The notes beneath the pieces were generated by a model. That model searched no databases and had not been told where the DNA came from. It worked only from the letters and a program-made list of their open reading frames with translations. The position numbers and the translations under genes are program-made. From Porphyromonas gulae DSM 15663 (GTDB taxonomy: Bacteria > Bacteroidota > Bacteroidia > Bacteroidales > Porphyromonadaceae), in the NCBI RefSeq assembly GCF_000378065.1, contig NZ_KB899147.1:1-64000 (forward strand): a stretch of 64,000 nucleotides of DNA, written 5' to 3'. Each line of letters begins with the position of its first letter. Position 1 is the stretch's first letter. Below, piece by piece: positions 54,243-63,028 of this stretch.

Positions 54243-54872
54243 TTATTCGCATGCTTTTTTGGTGATAGCCAATACCTCGGCCTCGCGACGTACGGCATCG
54301 GCTTCGATCGCATTGGCTTCTTCCGTATGCGTCTTGACGAAACCCTCGTCCTTGATAGACGTCAGGTTGATACGAACGTTCAGCAGGGCACCGATGATAG
54401 CCGTGCGAGCGCACATCATGGCTACACATCCGTCCGTAATGGCATTCTGATTGCCTTTGGCTACGACTGCTTCGATCAGCGGCAACAGACTGTGTACACG
54501 GCGAGCCACCTCCATAGGTACGGATGCTGCATATTTGGTCATCTCCTGAATCTGAGCCGAGCGAACGGCCTTCTCTTCCTCCGTTTCCTTGGGGAGCTTG
54601 AAGGCGGCGAATACCTTATTATAAGCATCGCTGTCGCGGTCTATATCCAGTACCAGTTCTTTCTGAATAGCGGCTGCTTCGGTAGCGATAGTCTGCATCT
54701 CGGCTTCCACCTCGGCGTACTTCTTCTTACCGATAGTCAGGTTAGCCACCATTTCGGCCAATGCTGCTGCAATAGAGCCGTTCAGAGCGGAGATACTGCC
54801 TCCTCCGGGTACGGGTTCCTGGCCTGCTGTCTCGGCGAGGAAGCCTTTTACTGTAAGATCTGTTAGAATCAT
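54243..54872 (-). CDS. Formimidoyltetrahydrofolate cyclodeaminase
   Basis: This 209-residue enzyme releases ammonia from 5-formimidoyl-THF, giving methenyl-THF. It has the cyclodeaminase fold (FTCD C-terminal domain): TAGQEPVPGGGSISALNGSIAAALAEMVANLTIGKKKY at the start, with the catalytic aspartate in DIDRDSDAYNKVFAAFKLPKET, and the later NAITDGCVAMMCARTAIIGALLNVRINL helix. In mammals it is fused to the formiminotransferase; here the partner (ftcD) is a separate gene four positions upstream in the operon. Confidence 0.93.
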   Translation of the reverse strand: MILTDLTVKGFLAETAGQEPVPGGGSISALNGSIAAALAEMVANLTIGKKKYAEVEAEMQTIATEAAAIQKELVLDIDRDSDAYNKVFAAFKLPKETEEEKAVRSAQIQEMTKYAASVPMEVARRVHSLLPLIEAVVAKGNQNAITDGCVAMMCARTAIIGALLNVRINLTSIKDEGFVKTHTEEANAIEADAVRREAEVLAITKKACE

Positions 54873-54896
54873 TATTACGTGAATGTTTGGTGATTA

Positions 54897-56045
54897 TTAT
54901 AAGAAAGGTATCTGATAGATCAGTCCGGCGCGAAGAGCATTGGTGCTTTCCGTCTCGGTCGCACTGTACCGGTAATGCCGTCCTATGTAGGTGACGAACA
55001 GACGGAAGTTGGTCTCCGTGGGGTAATATTCCACCCCTCCCATATAGCCGTAGGAGTGGCGCGTGTGGCTGCTTTCGCCGTATTGGGCAGGCGCGTAGCC
55101 GTTCTCGTACATGCCTTTGACGAAGAGATTGACCTGATCGAGGAGGCGGAAGTTCCACTTCGATACCAGAGCATAGTACTTGACGTCCGTGAGGGTCTTG
55201 CCCTTGCCGTAGCGAGCAGTCATAATGCCTTTGTCGTCCAATCCCTCGATCGAGTAGGTGAGGTCGAGGTATCCGTTGATCCGTCTGCCCGGATTGAACT
55301 GATTGCCCGCCGTGAAGTACCACATATTACGCTCTTTGGCTTGGTGAGCCATCGATACGGCGTAACGCATGTGCAGTGCTCCTCCGAGGAGGGTACCGTT
55401 CCACTGTGCCGAGTAGAGGAGCGGGTAGCTCGTGGCGGTAGCGACATCGGGTGTCACGTGGTAGCGGTCGGCGAAGCGATTGTTGTAAGCATTGAGTACC
55501 TGTAGCTGCAGCTGCTGTTCGGGGTGGAAGTTCCATGCGAAGTTCACGCCCGAAGTATAGCATGTCATGTAATTCACCAGGTCGCTGTACTGGTAGATCT
55601 CTACGGGGTTCATGTCGTATTCTATCCCTCCGAAACGTGCGTACTGACGTCCGAAGAAGAAGGACACCTTGTCGCTTGGGTGCCAGTCCACACCTGCGAT
55701 GTCGATGGCATCGGAGAGATTGTCGGCAAATGAAGAGCCGTCGGCCGCACGGTTGAGACGTTGTCGCCAGTCGAAGCTGAGATAGCGGTTCAGTTCGCCA
55801 TGAGCAGACATCCGCAGCTCGTGTACCTTGAAGCGTCCGATGTGGGATTCGTCATCGACGAGCGGCTGGTCGTAGAACGACTGTATGCCTAAGTACACCT
55901 TCAGCTTTTTCTGCTTCTGCTCCAGACCGAATACACGTTCGGCCAGAGAAGGCTCGCCGTTGCGTTCGGCCGGTCCTGTCTGTTGGGCGATGGCCGGCAT
56001 ACCGAACAGGATGAGGCATGCCAATGATAATAGCGATTTGTTCAT
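54897..56045 (-). CDS. Outer-membrane porin of the hut operon
   Basis: The 382-residue protein has a signal peptide (MNKSLLSLACLILFGMPAIAQQ), a short helical segment (FGLEQKQKKLKVYLGIQSF), and about 16 alternating amphipathic beta strands ending in the terminal ALRAGLIYQIPFL, resembling the phosphate-selective OprO/P superfamily. In this operon it probably admits histidine, urocanate or peptides (inference from position). It is 24 bp upstream of the cyclodeaminase. Confidence 0.85.
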   Translation of the reverse strand: MNKSLLSLACLILFGMPAIAQQTGPAERNGEPSLAERVFGLEQKQKKLKVYLGIQSFYDQPLVDDESHIGRFKVHELRMSAHGELNRYLSFDWRQRLNRAADGSSFADNLSDAIDIAGVDWHPSDKVSFFFGRQYARFGGIEYDMNPVEIYQYSDLVNYMTCYTSGVNFAWNFHPEQQLQLQVLNAYNNRFADRYHVTPDVATATSYPLLYSAQWNGTLLGGALHMRYAVSMAHQAKERNMWYFTAGNQFNPGRRINGYLDLTYSIEGLDDKGIMTARYGKGKTLTDVKYYALVSKWNFRLLDQVNLFVKGMYENGYAPAQYGESSHTRHSYGYMGGVEYYPTETNFRLFVTYIGRHYRYSATETESTNALRAGLIYQIPFL

Positions 56046-56064
56046 ACGTTGGTCGTGGATGGGA

Positions 56065-57219
56065 TCAAATGAGTGAGACGAGGACGAAGAGCCAGTGGGC
56101 GAATACGCCGGCGACGAGTCCGCCGATCGCGTGTGCTCCGATCGCCTGTGTGATGAGGCGGCGGTACTTGAGACTATCGAGCATGGCCGTGTGCGTACTG
56201 AGGAAGCCGCTCCAGCACATACCCATGGCAGTGAAGACGGCTACTGCATTGCCGTCCAGAATACCTTGGGCCGAGAAGTTGGGTACCAGTCCGAGGGCTG
56301 CACCGACTGCTCCGAGCGCGGTGATCGGGAAGGCGATGAGGCGGGAATCGGTGAAGCCGAAGAGCCAGTGGAAGAGGAAGTCCACCTTGTCGGCAAGGGC
56401 CGGCAGCAGGCCGACGCCTTCGTATGCCTTGCCGGCGAAGGTGCCATCGGGTCCGGCAGGTCCATTGGTGAGCATCATAACGGCCGTACTGATGATGAGT
56501 ACGCCAGGGATGATGGCTATACCGAGGTCTACACCCGTCTTGCCGCCGTCCAATACGGCATTGAGCATACGCAGGAAGAGGTTCTCCTTATGCTCTTTCG
56601 TTTCCTCGTGCTCCATCTCCTCTACATTGACGGGACTGTCCATCTCCGGATAGCGGCGGAGTGTGCTGCGCTGCATCAGACGAGTGCTGACTACGCTGCC
56701 GACGATGGCTCCGAAGAGGCCTACCACGGCGCCGCCGCCATAGCCCTGTCCTGCCATGAAGATGATAACGACCATACCCATGCCGAAGGCCGTACCGAAA
56801 TTGGTGAGGCTGACGAGCTGGTATTTCTTGAAGTAGGAGCAGAACTTGCGATCCTGTGCCAGAGAGATGATGGCCGGATTGTCACTAAGGAAGGTGAGGA
56901 TGCCTCCGAGTGCCGACACGCCCGGCAGGTTGTAGAGGGGCTTCATCAGGGGCCGTAGGATGCGCTCGAGCATATCCACGACATGGAACTCCACGAGCAG
57001 ACTGCCCAAGGCACCACTCAGTACCGTGATACCCATGATGTAGAATACGGTCTCGAGCAGGAGGTGGTAGGAGGTCTGCATGATCGTATTGAGCATATTG
57101 GGCAGACCCATGACATGCCCTACGTAGCCGAATATGGCGAAGAAGAGAATGACGAAGCCGAGGGCTTCGAAGAGATGACGCCTGAACGTCCGCTGCTTGT
57201 GCTGAGATCTTGTCTCCAT
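56065..57219 (-). CDS. YjiH-family / nucleoside-recognition-domain membrane protein
   Basis: The 384-residue protein has about ten membrane helices and two nucleoside-recognition (Gate) like halves (LLVEFHVVDMLERILRPLMKPLYNLPGVSALGGILTFLSDNPAIISLAQDRKF..., GLGIAIIPGVLIISTAVMMLTNGPAG...). A charged EEMEHEETKEHKEN linker joins them. The family is poorly characterised; the genomic link to histidine degradation suggests a transporter for histidine or a product such as glutamate. It lies 19 bp upstream of the porin gene. Confidence 0.8.
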   Translation of the reverse strand: METRSQHKQRTFRRHLFEALGFVILFFAIFGYVGHVMGLPNMLNTIMQTSYHLLLETVFYIMGITVLSGALGSLLVEFHVVDMLERILRPLMKPLYNLPGVSALGGILTFLSDNPAIISLAQDRKFCSYFKKYQLVSLTNFGTAFGMGMVVIIFMAGQGYGGGAVVGLFGAIVGSVVSTRLMQRSTLRRYPEMDSPVNVEEMEHEETKEHKENLFLRMLNAVLDGGKTGVDLGIAIIPGVLIISTAVMMLTNGPAGPDGTFAGKAYEGVGLLPALADKVDFLFHWLFGFTDSRLIAFPITALGAVGAALGLVPNFSAQGILDGNAVAVFTAMGMCWSGFLSTHTAMLDSLKYRRLITQAIGAHAIGGLVAGVFAHWLFVLVSLI

Positions 57220-57263
57220 TTATAATAATGTATGCGGTGGTTTTTGGGTGGGAAAAGACAAGG

Positions 57264-57298
57264 CCGGAGCGGGACTTCGTTTAGTGCCTTCGCTCCGG
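57264..57298 (-). other. Inter-cistronic hairpin between hutI and the YjiH gene
   Basis: CCGGAGCG at 57264-57271 pairs with CGCTCCGG at 57291-57298, followed on the minus strand by TTGTCTTTTCC. It may reduce expression of the downstream genes or mark RNA processing. Confidence 0.45.
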
Positions 57299-57313
57299 TC
57301 TTTGCCTTGTGGT

Positions 57314-58564
57314 TTATGCGTTGGTGTATATGACCCTGCCACCTTTGACGGTATGCTCCACGAGGTTCATGCCGAAGTGGTAGGAGAGGAATTTGTACGA
57401 TGGGTATTGGAGCACGACGAGGTCGCCCTTCTTGCCCGGCTCGATGCTGCCGATCGTATCGGCTCTTCCTATGGCAGCAGCCCCGTTGATGGTGAGGGCC
57501 GTGATGGCTTCTTCGACGGTCATGCCCATGTAGAGGGTGGCAAGGGCAAACATCAGGGGGACGGAAGCCGAGAAGCAACTGCCCGGATTGAGGTCGCTGG
57601 CGATAGCTACGGCACAGCCGGAGTCGATCATCTTACGGGCGGGAGCGTAGTCGGCACGGAGGCTGAAGGCGGTACACGGTAGCAGAGTGGCCACGGTGTT
57701 GCTTTCGGCCAAGGCCTTAATTCCCGCGTCGGATATTTGAAGCAGATGATCTGCCGAGAGGCATCCCAGTTCGGCAGCCAGCTCAGCTCCGCCGAATGGC
57801 ACGATCTCGTCTGCATGCATCTTGACGGAGAGCCCTGCTTCCTTGGCGGCCGTGAGCATGCGTCGGGTCTGTTCGTGATCGAATACGCCCTTCTCGGTGA
57901 AGATGTCGCAGCACTCGGCCAAGTCCTGCCGCACGACTTCGGGCAGCACTTCGCGGCAGAGGTACTCGATGAATTCGGTGGGACGTCCTTTGTATTCGGG
58001 GGCGGTGTCATGCGCTCCCATGAAGGTGGAGTAGAGGTCGAGGGGCTGTTCGTCCTGAAGGTCGCGCACTACGCGCAGCTGCTTCAGCTCGGTCTCGAGG
58101 TCCATCCCGTAGCCGCTCTTGGCTTCTACGGTGGTGACGCCCATCTTCATCATATTGGAGAGGTGCCGGAGGGCGGAGGCTTTCAGCTCGTCTTCCGATT
58201 CGGCACGTGTAGCGCGCATGGTGCTGGCGATCCCTCCGCCGCGCTCCATGATACTCATGTAGCTGTCGCCGGCGAGCCGCCATTGGAACTCATCTTCCCT
58301 GTAGCCGCCGAAGACTACGTGCGTGTGGCTGTCGACAAAGCCCGGCAGTACGCAGCGTCCCGTGGCGTCGAGCTCTTGGCAGCCTTGGGTCATGGAGGGG
58401 GCTACGTCCGCCATGCGGCCGGCAAAGGTGATGATGCCATCGCGGACGACCACTGCGGCAGGGCCTTCGATGGTGTGTATCTGCCGCATGGCTTCGCGGC
58501 CGTGTTTGGCTTCGGTGCCTTGACAGGTGACGAGCTGGGCGATATTCTTGATGTAGAGATTCAT
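57314..58564 (-). CDS. hutI: Imidazolonepropionase
   Basis: HutI hydrolyses imidazolone propionate to N-formimino-glutamate. Starting at MNLYIKNIAQLVTCQG gives 416 residues; the upstream 34 residues are not conserved. The amidohydrolase metal site shows in GFVDSHTHVVFGG (HxH), KMHADEIVPFGGAELAAELG (third histidine) and ASDLNPGSCFS (aspartate). It lies 121 bp downstream of ftcD. Confidence 0.96.
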   Translation of the reverse strand: MNLYIKNIAQLVTCQGTEAKHGREAMRQIHTIEGPAAVVVRDGIITFAGRMADVAPSMTQGCQELDATGRCVLPGFVDSHTHVVFGGYREDEFQWRLAGDSYMSIMERGGGIASTMRATRAESEDELKASALRHLSNMMKMGVTTVEAKSGYGMDLETELKQLRVVRDLQDEQPLDLYSTFMGAHDTAPEYKGRPTEFIEYLCREVLPEVVRQDLAECCDIFTEKGVFDHEQTRRMLTAAKEAGLSVKMHADEIVPFGGAELAAELGCLSADHLLQISDAGIKALAESNTVATLLPCTAFSLRADYAPARKMIDSGCAVAIASDLNPGSCFSASVPLMFALATLYMGMTVEEAITALTINGAAAIGRADTIGSIEPGKKGDLVVLQYPSYKFLSYHFGMNLVEHTVKGGRVIYTNA

Positions 58565-58625
58565 TGTGTCGGGGGTGTTAGGCATGTATTGTCGGAAAGA
58601 AGCTTGCAAATAGAGCACCACCACG

Positions 58626-58650
58626 CCACCCGATAGAGGGAGGCGGGTGG
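58626..58650 (-). other. Inter-cistronic hairpin between ftcD and hutI
   Basis: CCACCCG and CGGGTGG form a 7-bp stem around an 11-base loop, in the 121-bp gap between ftcD and hutI. A processing or attenuation role is possible; there is no T tract. Confidence 0.35.
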
Positions 58651-58685
58651 TATCTCTATCCTTCAAACAACAAACATGATGACGT

Positions 58686-59588
58686 TTACTCCATGATCTG
58701 AGATTCGAGGACCTGACTCATGGAGAAGTTTTCGATGCCGAGGTAGTATTCGGCGCAGTCGATCAGTGCCTGCATGGGCACGAGTCCGATCACTTCGCTG
58801 CCCACTACCGATACGCCGTAGCGTGCGGCTTCCATACGTACCATCTCGTGAGCACGATAGACGGCCGTCTTGGTGAAGTCCGTCAGGTTCATGGACACCT
58901 GTACGATGCCGCGGTCGGTAAGCTCTACGCCCATGGCTTTGCAGAAGCGCAGACCGCCGCCGAGGAAGCGTACCTTCTTGGCGATGGCGTCCGCGATGGA
59001 GAGGTCGTTCGTATTGAGGTTCACGTTGTAAGCGACGAGCGGCATACGGGCACCGACTGCTACGGTACCGGCTGTCGGGTGACGATCGGCCGGGCCGAAG
59101 TCAGGATGCCAGTCGGCTTCGTGTATCTTCTCTGCCATGCCTTCGAATTCGCCTTTGCGGATCTTGGCCAGGTTCTCACGGTGGGGAGCGGTAGCCGATT
59201 TCTCATAGAGGAATACGGGTATGCCGTACTTCTCACCTATCGTACGGCCTACTTCCTTGGCGAGGGCATCGGCATCTTCGGCAGTCACATTCTTGATGGG
59301 AATGAAGGGGATCACGTCCACTGCGCCCATACGGGGATGCTGACCCGAATGCTTGGTCAGGTCGATCAGCTCTACGGCGATGCCTACGGCTTCGATCACT
59401 GCATCGCGCAGGGGCTCAGGTTCGCCCACTACGGTCACGACGAGACGGTTGTGATCCTCATCGTTGCTATAGTTCAATAGCTTGACGCCTTCGCGCGTGC
59501 GGAAGGGGTTTACTATCTTCTCGATTTTCTCTTTGTCGCGTCCCTCCGAGAAGTTGGGCACGCACTCCATGATTCTTGATAATGCCAT
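58686..59588 (-). CDS. ftcD: Glutamate formimidoyltransferase
   Basis: The 300-residue enzyme moves the formimidoyl group from N-formimino-glutamate to tetrahydrofolate. It has the family start (ECVPNFSEGRDKEKIEKIVNPF), the catalytic region HPRMGAVDVIPFIPI (His in the HPRMG motif), and RENLAKIRKGEFEGM. The 300-residue length corresponds to the formiminotransferase half alone, without the cyclodeaminase domain. It starts 44 bp after the HU-like gene. Confidence 0.95.
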   Translation of the reverse strand: MALSRIMECVPNFSEGRDKEKIEKIVNPFRTREGVKLLNYSNDEDHNRLVVTVVGEPEPLRDAVIEAVGIAVELIDLTKHSGQHPRMGAVDVIPFIPIKNVTAEDADALAKEVGRTIGEKYGIPVFLYEKSATAPHRENLAKIRKGEFEGMAEKIHEADWHPDFGPADRHPTAGTVAVGARMPLVAYNVNLNTNDLSIADAIAKKVRFLGGGLRFCKAMGVELTDRGIVQVSMNLTDFTKTAVYRAHEMVRMEAARYGVSVVGSEVIGLVPMQALIDCAEYYLGIENFSMSQVLESQIME

Positions 59589-59632
59589 GTCTGTATTTTG
59601 CTTGGGTTGATTATAGTAATGATCGGACGGGA

Positions 59633-60151
59633 TCAGAGTCCGCCGCCGGTGCTGCCCTGTTCGCCGCCACCATCGGGTCCGGAGGGAGAGGGTGTCTGAT
59701 TGTCGCCTGCGCCGGGTTTCTTCTTGGGCTGAGGCTCCACACGCTCATAGTCGAAGGCCAGTGCCGAGGAGCCGGGGCGGAGCTTGCCGCGTGCCGGTAT
59801 GCTCTTGAGCTCTGCCGAGGGGATGAAGACGAGCCTGTGCTTCTGGATCTGATCCACGGAGAAACTCTTGGGATCGTCCAGCTGTTTGGAGCCGAACGAG
59901 AGGCGGAAGCTGCCCAGCTCGCCTATGCGAACCGTCTTGCCGTTGGGCAGCTCCTCGGTGAGGATATTGACCAGGCGGTCGAGGATGCCTTTCACGTCGG
60001 CAGAGGTCAGAGACGACTCCTCGGCTATTCGCTTGCAGAGGCTGTGGAAGGTTACCGAGTCTTGTGCCGCCGGCTGGGCATAATAGATGGTCTGTCCGGC
60101 TTTGGGGCCGATCTTGGCGACAGACTTTTTGATTACATACTTTAGGGACAT
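59633..60151 (-). CDS. HU-family DNA-binding protein with Pro/Gly-rich tail
   Basis: The 172-residue protein has an HU/IHF-type fold at about residues 1-125, in the divergent HU-HIG group of Bacteroidota (SVTFHSLCKRIAEESSLTSADVKGILDRLVNILTEELPNGKTVRIGELGSFRLSFG). It ends in a low-complexity tail (PKKKPGAGDNQTPSPSGPDGGGEQGSTGGGL). It probably binds DNA as a dimer and may be a nucleoid protein. It heads the histidine-degradation operon and has a long palindrome-bearing leader. Confidence 0.88.
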   Translation of the reverse strand: MSLKYVIKKSVAKIGPKAGQTIYYAQPAAQDSVTFHSLCKRIAEESSLTSADVKGILDRLVNILTEELPNGKTVRIGELGSFRLSFGSKQLDDPKSFSVDQIQKHRLVFIPSAELKSIPARGKLRPGSSALAFDYERVEPQPKKKPGAGDNQTPSPSGPDGGGEQGSTGGGL

Positions 60152-60224
60152 AACTTACTTATTATTAGTTTCTTACTCTTCGATGACTACTCATGCCCGA
60201 TACATCCCTCAAGTGCTCCGAAAA

Positions 60225-60334
60225 AAAACGTCTAGACGTTCGGAGGAAAACGTCTAGACGTTCCGAATAAAACGTCTAGACGTTTCGAGCAAAAGGTCTA
60301 GACGTTTCGGGCAAAACGTCTAGACGTTTTTTCG
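60225..60334 (-). repeat. Five tandem palindromes, 22-bp period
   Basis: CGTCTAGACG cores lie at 60229, 60251, 60273, 60295 (first base changed to G) and 60317, exactly 22 bp apart. The widest palindrome is AAAACGTCTAGACGTTTT in the last copy. Links are CGGAGG, CCGAAT, CGAGC and CGGGC type. It lies downstream of the putative HU-like gene transcription start, so the transcript would carry five short hairpins. Confidence 0.9.
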
Positions 60335-60480
60335 AGGGGGTATTGCAGACGGCCACGGCCTCGTCCTGACGTTCGGGTCAGTGGCTCTCGGCCTTCCTCC
60401 GGCGGAGTGCTGCGGCTCCTCCCGCATGCGGCTGACCGAGGGGGCGGCCACGACTTGTCGGTGCGGTCTGCAAACTGCCG
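60335..60480 (-). other. GC-rich structured segment in the HU-like gene leader
   Basis: This stretch is much richer in G and C than the flanks and contains several short inverted repeats, for example CTGAC and GTCAG around a six-base loop near 60373-60388, and GGCC pairs. In the minus direction it follows the candidate transcription start and precedes the palindrome array. It might fold into a regulatory RNA. Confidence 0.4.
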
Positions 60481-60481
60481 A

Positions 60482-60489
60482 CAAAGGTA
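60482..60489 (-). promoter_or_regulatory. Candidate -7 box (TACCTTTG) for the HU/hut operon
   Basis: The minus strand reads TACCTTTG, matching TAnnTTTG. Its position would give a leader of about 330 bases before the HU-like gene ATG. Confidence 0.5.
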
Positions 60490-60680
60490 CCCAAATAGTT
60501 CGATTCGGCCGATAGCGAAAACCAAATACTTGTCCCACCCCTCAGGGTACCGGAGCGAGCCGCTCTGCTGTCGTCTGCGGCGGCCTCTCTTCACGGGCTC
60601 TCAGGCCGGCGGCATGCGGTGGGGGAGATTCTCGTGATGAATGTGAGGGGGGGGTGGAGACCGTTTTTCGATTTATTTCT

Positions 60681-60688
60681 TACATTTG
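60681..60688 (+). promoter_or_regulatory. Candidate -7 box (TACATTTG) for rho
   Basis: TACATTTG fits TAnnTTTG and lies about 140 bp before the rho ATG. Confidence 0.5.
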
Positions 60689-60826
60689 CACGACGGAAAA
60701 TGAGATAGACACCTATTCTCTATCCTTTCGTCCCGACGGTATCGAGTACTCTGAAAAGCCTCATCCCTGATACCGTTTCCCGATTCAACTCATCATCTTA
60801 TTTCCTAAAACTCATCATCATTTTTT

Positions 60827-62800
60827 ATGCAGAAGTACACGATCGTCGATCTGAACGAAAAGGCTGAAGCTGAACTCGCCGCTATCGCCGGTGAGTTGGG
60901 TATTGCCAATGCCGGCTCAATGCCCAAACAAGAACTTATTTACAAGATACTCGATGAACAGGCTATCAGTGTAGCCGGCGTTCAGAAGGAAAAACAAAAA
61001 GCGAAAGAAGGACAACGCACCGAAAGGCGCAAGCCGGGTCGTCCTCGCAAGGACGCCGGGGAGGAAGCTCCCGAAAGCAAAGACGCCGAGACGGCTCCTG
61101 CCGAGCCGGCAGCGGAAGACGCTCAGACCAAGCGCAGGCGCGGACGTCCTCGCAAGTCGGAAGAGACTGCGATCGAGACTCAGGAGGACGCCCAGCAATT
61201 AGTGGCTCTGGCCGCTGCCGAAGAGATAAACGCCACGGAGAAGAAGAGGACGGACAGGAAGCCGGCTCCGAAACCGGCTGCGCCGGCATCCGTCGATGTC
61301 CCGGCCGAGAGCGACCTCTCACAGGAGAAGCAGCCGGCTGCGACTAAGCCTGCCGCCGCTGCCGTATTGCCTGCCGTCAAGCCCGTAGAAGAGGAGACCA
61401 GAGCGGAGACGCCTGCTCCTCCCCCTGCCATCGAGTCCATCACCACGGCATCGACTACGGGAGCCGTCGATGAGGGCGGTGCTCGCCGCCTCGTATTCAG
61501 GCACAAGAACAGCTCTTCGGTGCTGGATCAGGTGCTGCCGTACAGCTCTCCCCAGCCCCAGCAGAGGCCGAGGCCTGCCACAGCTCCGGTCGGCAGCAGC
61601 CCCATCAGGCAGCGACAGCCGGCCAACGTGCCGACTCTCCGCCGCGAACCTCAGCAATCTCTCTACAACTTCGACGGTATCCTTGAGTGCATGGGAGTAC
61701 TGGAGATCATGCCCGACGGCTACGGATTCCTCCGCTCCTCGGACTATAACTACCTGTCCTCTCCGGACGATGTGTACATGTCCCAGCAGCAGATCAAGCA
61801 GAACGGACTGAAGACGGGCGACGTCGTGGCAGGACATATCCGTCCGCCCCGGGAGGGCGAGAAGTACTTCCCCTTCGTTCAGCTCAAGAGTGTGAACGGA
61901 CGTAGCCCCGAAGAGATCCGCGACCGCGTGCCCTTCGATCACCTCACACCCCTCTTCCCCGAAGAGAAGTTTACCCTCGAAGCTCCGGGCGTGCGTGCCG
62001 TAAACGACAAAATATCCGTCCGCGTCGTAGACCTCTTCGCCCCCATAGGCAAAGGCCAGCGCGGCCTCATCGTATCGCAGCCCAAGACGGGTAAGACGAT
62101 GCTCCTCAAGGATATTGCCAATGCCATCGCGGCCAATCATCCCGAAGTGTACATGATCGTCCTGCTCATCGACGAGCGTCCCGAAGAGGTCACCGACATG
62201 GCGCGAAGTGTGAACGCCGAGGTCATCGCCTCCACCTTCGACGAGCCGGCAGAGCGTCACGTGAAGATCGCCGAGATCGTCCTGAACAAAGCCAAAAGAA
62301 TGGTCGAGTGCGGTCATGACGTGGTCATCCTGCTCGACTCCATCACCCGTCTGGCACGTGCATACAATACCGTACAGCCGGCATCGGGCAAGGTGCTCTC
62401 AGGTGGTGTCGATGCCAATGCCCTGCAGAAGCCCAAGCGCTTCTTCGGTGCCGCTCGTAACATCGAAAACGGCGGTAGTCTGACCATTCTGGCCACGGCA
62501 CTGACCGACACGGGTTCTAAGATGGACGAGGTGATATTCGAAGAGTTCAAGGGTACGGGCAATATGGAGCTGCAGCTCGATCGCCGCCTGTCCAACAAGC
62601 GGATATTCCCGGCGGTGGACATCATGTCCAGCAGTACGCGTCGCGACGACCTGCTACAGGACGAGACCACGCTGAACCGTATGTGGATCCTGCGCAAGTA
62701 TCTCTCCGACATGAATCCTGTCGAGGCCATGGAGTTCGTCCGCAAGCAGCTGGAGAATACGCATACCAATATGGAGTTCCTCGCCTCGATGAGCAACTGA
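60827..62800 (+). CDS. rho: Transcription termination factor Rho with long disordered insert
   Basis: Rho is the hexameric RNA helicase that ends transcription. At 657 residues it is about 240 longer than E. coli Rho. Residues 1-50 are the Rho N-terminal helical domain; about 50-280 form a Pro/Ala/Glu/Lys-rich insert with two AT-hook-like cores (GRPRK at 71-75 and 106-110). The RNA-binding cold-shock-like domain starts near 283 ([20 protein letters not shown]). Walker A ([10 protein letters not shown], about 419-428), Walker B ([15 protein letters not shown]) and the C-terminal core are intact. Long Rho inserts of this kind occur in Bacteroidota. Confidence 0.97.
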   Translation: MQKYTIVDLNEKAEAELAAIAGELGIANAGSMPKQELIYKILDEQAISVAGVQKEKQKAKEGQRTERRKPGRPRKDAGEEAPESKDAETAPAEPAAEDAQTKRRRGRPRKSEETAIETQEDAQQLVALAAAEEINATEKKRTDRKPAPKPAAPASVDVPAESDLSQEKQPAATKPAAAAVLPAVKPVEEETRAETPAPPPAIESITTASTTGAVDEGGARRLVFRHKNSSSVLDQVLPYSSPQPQQRPRPATAPVGSSPIRQRQPANVPTLRREPQQSLYNFDGILECMGVLEIMPDGYGFLRSSDYNYLSSPDDVYMSQQQIKQNGLKTGDVVAGHIRPPREGEKYFPFVQLKSVNGRSPEEIRDRVPFDHLTPLFPEEKFTLEAPGVRAVNDKISVRVVDLFAPIGKGQRGLIVSQPKTGKTMLLKDIANAIAANHPEVYMIVLLIDERPEEVTDMARSVNAEVIASTFDEPAERHVKIAEIVLNKAKRMVECGHDVVILLDSITRLARAYNTVQPASGKVLSGGVDANALQKPKRFFGAARNIENGGSLTILATALTDTGSKMDEVIFEEFKGTGNMELQLDRRLSNKRIFPAVDIMSSSTRRDDLLQDETTLNRMWILRKYLSDMNPVEAMEFVRKQLENTHTNMEFLASMSN

Positions 62801-62835
62801 TAACCGCGCTGCCTCGCTCCCTCCCTCCACAAGAG

Positions 62836-62876
62836 GAGAGCGGGCGGCAGACAGGCTTGTGAGAGACAAGCCGCCC
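62836..62876 (+). terminator. Hairpins after rho
   Basis: Two overlapping stems are possible: GGGCGGC with GCCGCCC, and the nested GGCTTGT with ACAAGCC around a five-base loop. There is no T run, so this may be a Rho-related end or simply a structured 3' region. Confidence 0.35.
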
Positions 62877-63028
62877 TCTATCCGGTAGCAGACCGGCAGA
62901 CAGGAGGGAGAGAGGTCGAAGAGCCGAGCGCATCGTCCTTCGATCTCTCTCCGTACTTGGCTGAGCACTTCGCTCTGCTATACCTTATTATTATAAGTAT
63001 CAATCCTCCATTCGTTACGGCAGCATTC

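Larger units (their letters stand above)
60152..60826. other. Divergent intergenic region between HU-like gene and rho
   Basis: The 675-bp gap holds, from left to right, the palindrome array (60225-60334), a GC-rich structured stretch (60335-60480), the HU-like gene promoter box (60482-60489, minus) and the rho promoter box (60681-60688, plus). Two small frames inside the GC-rich part on opposite strands have no recognisable features. Confidence 0.6.

Noticed and set aside
60225-60334. CRISPR array
   Set aside because: The period is 22 bp with no unique spacers and no cas genes nearby.
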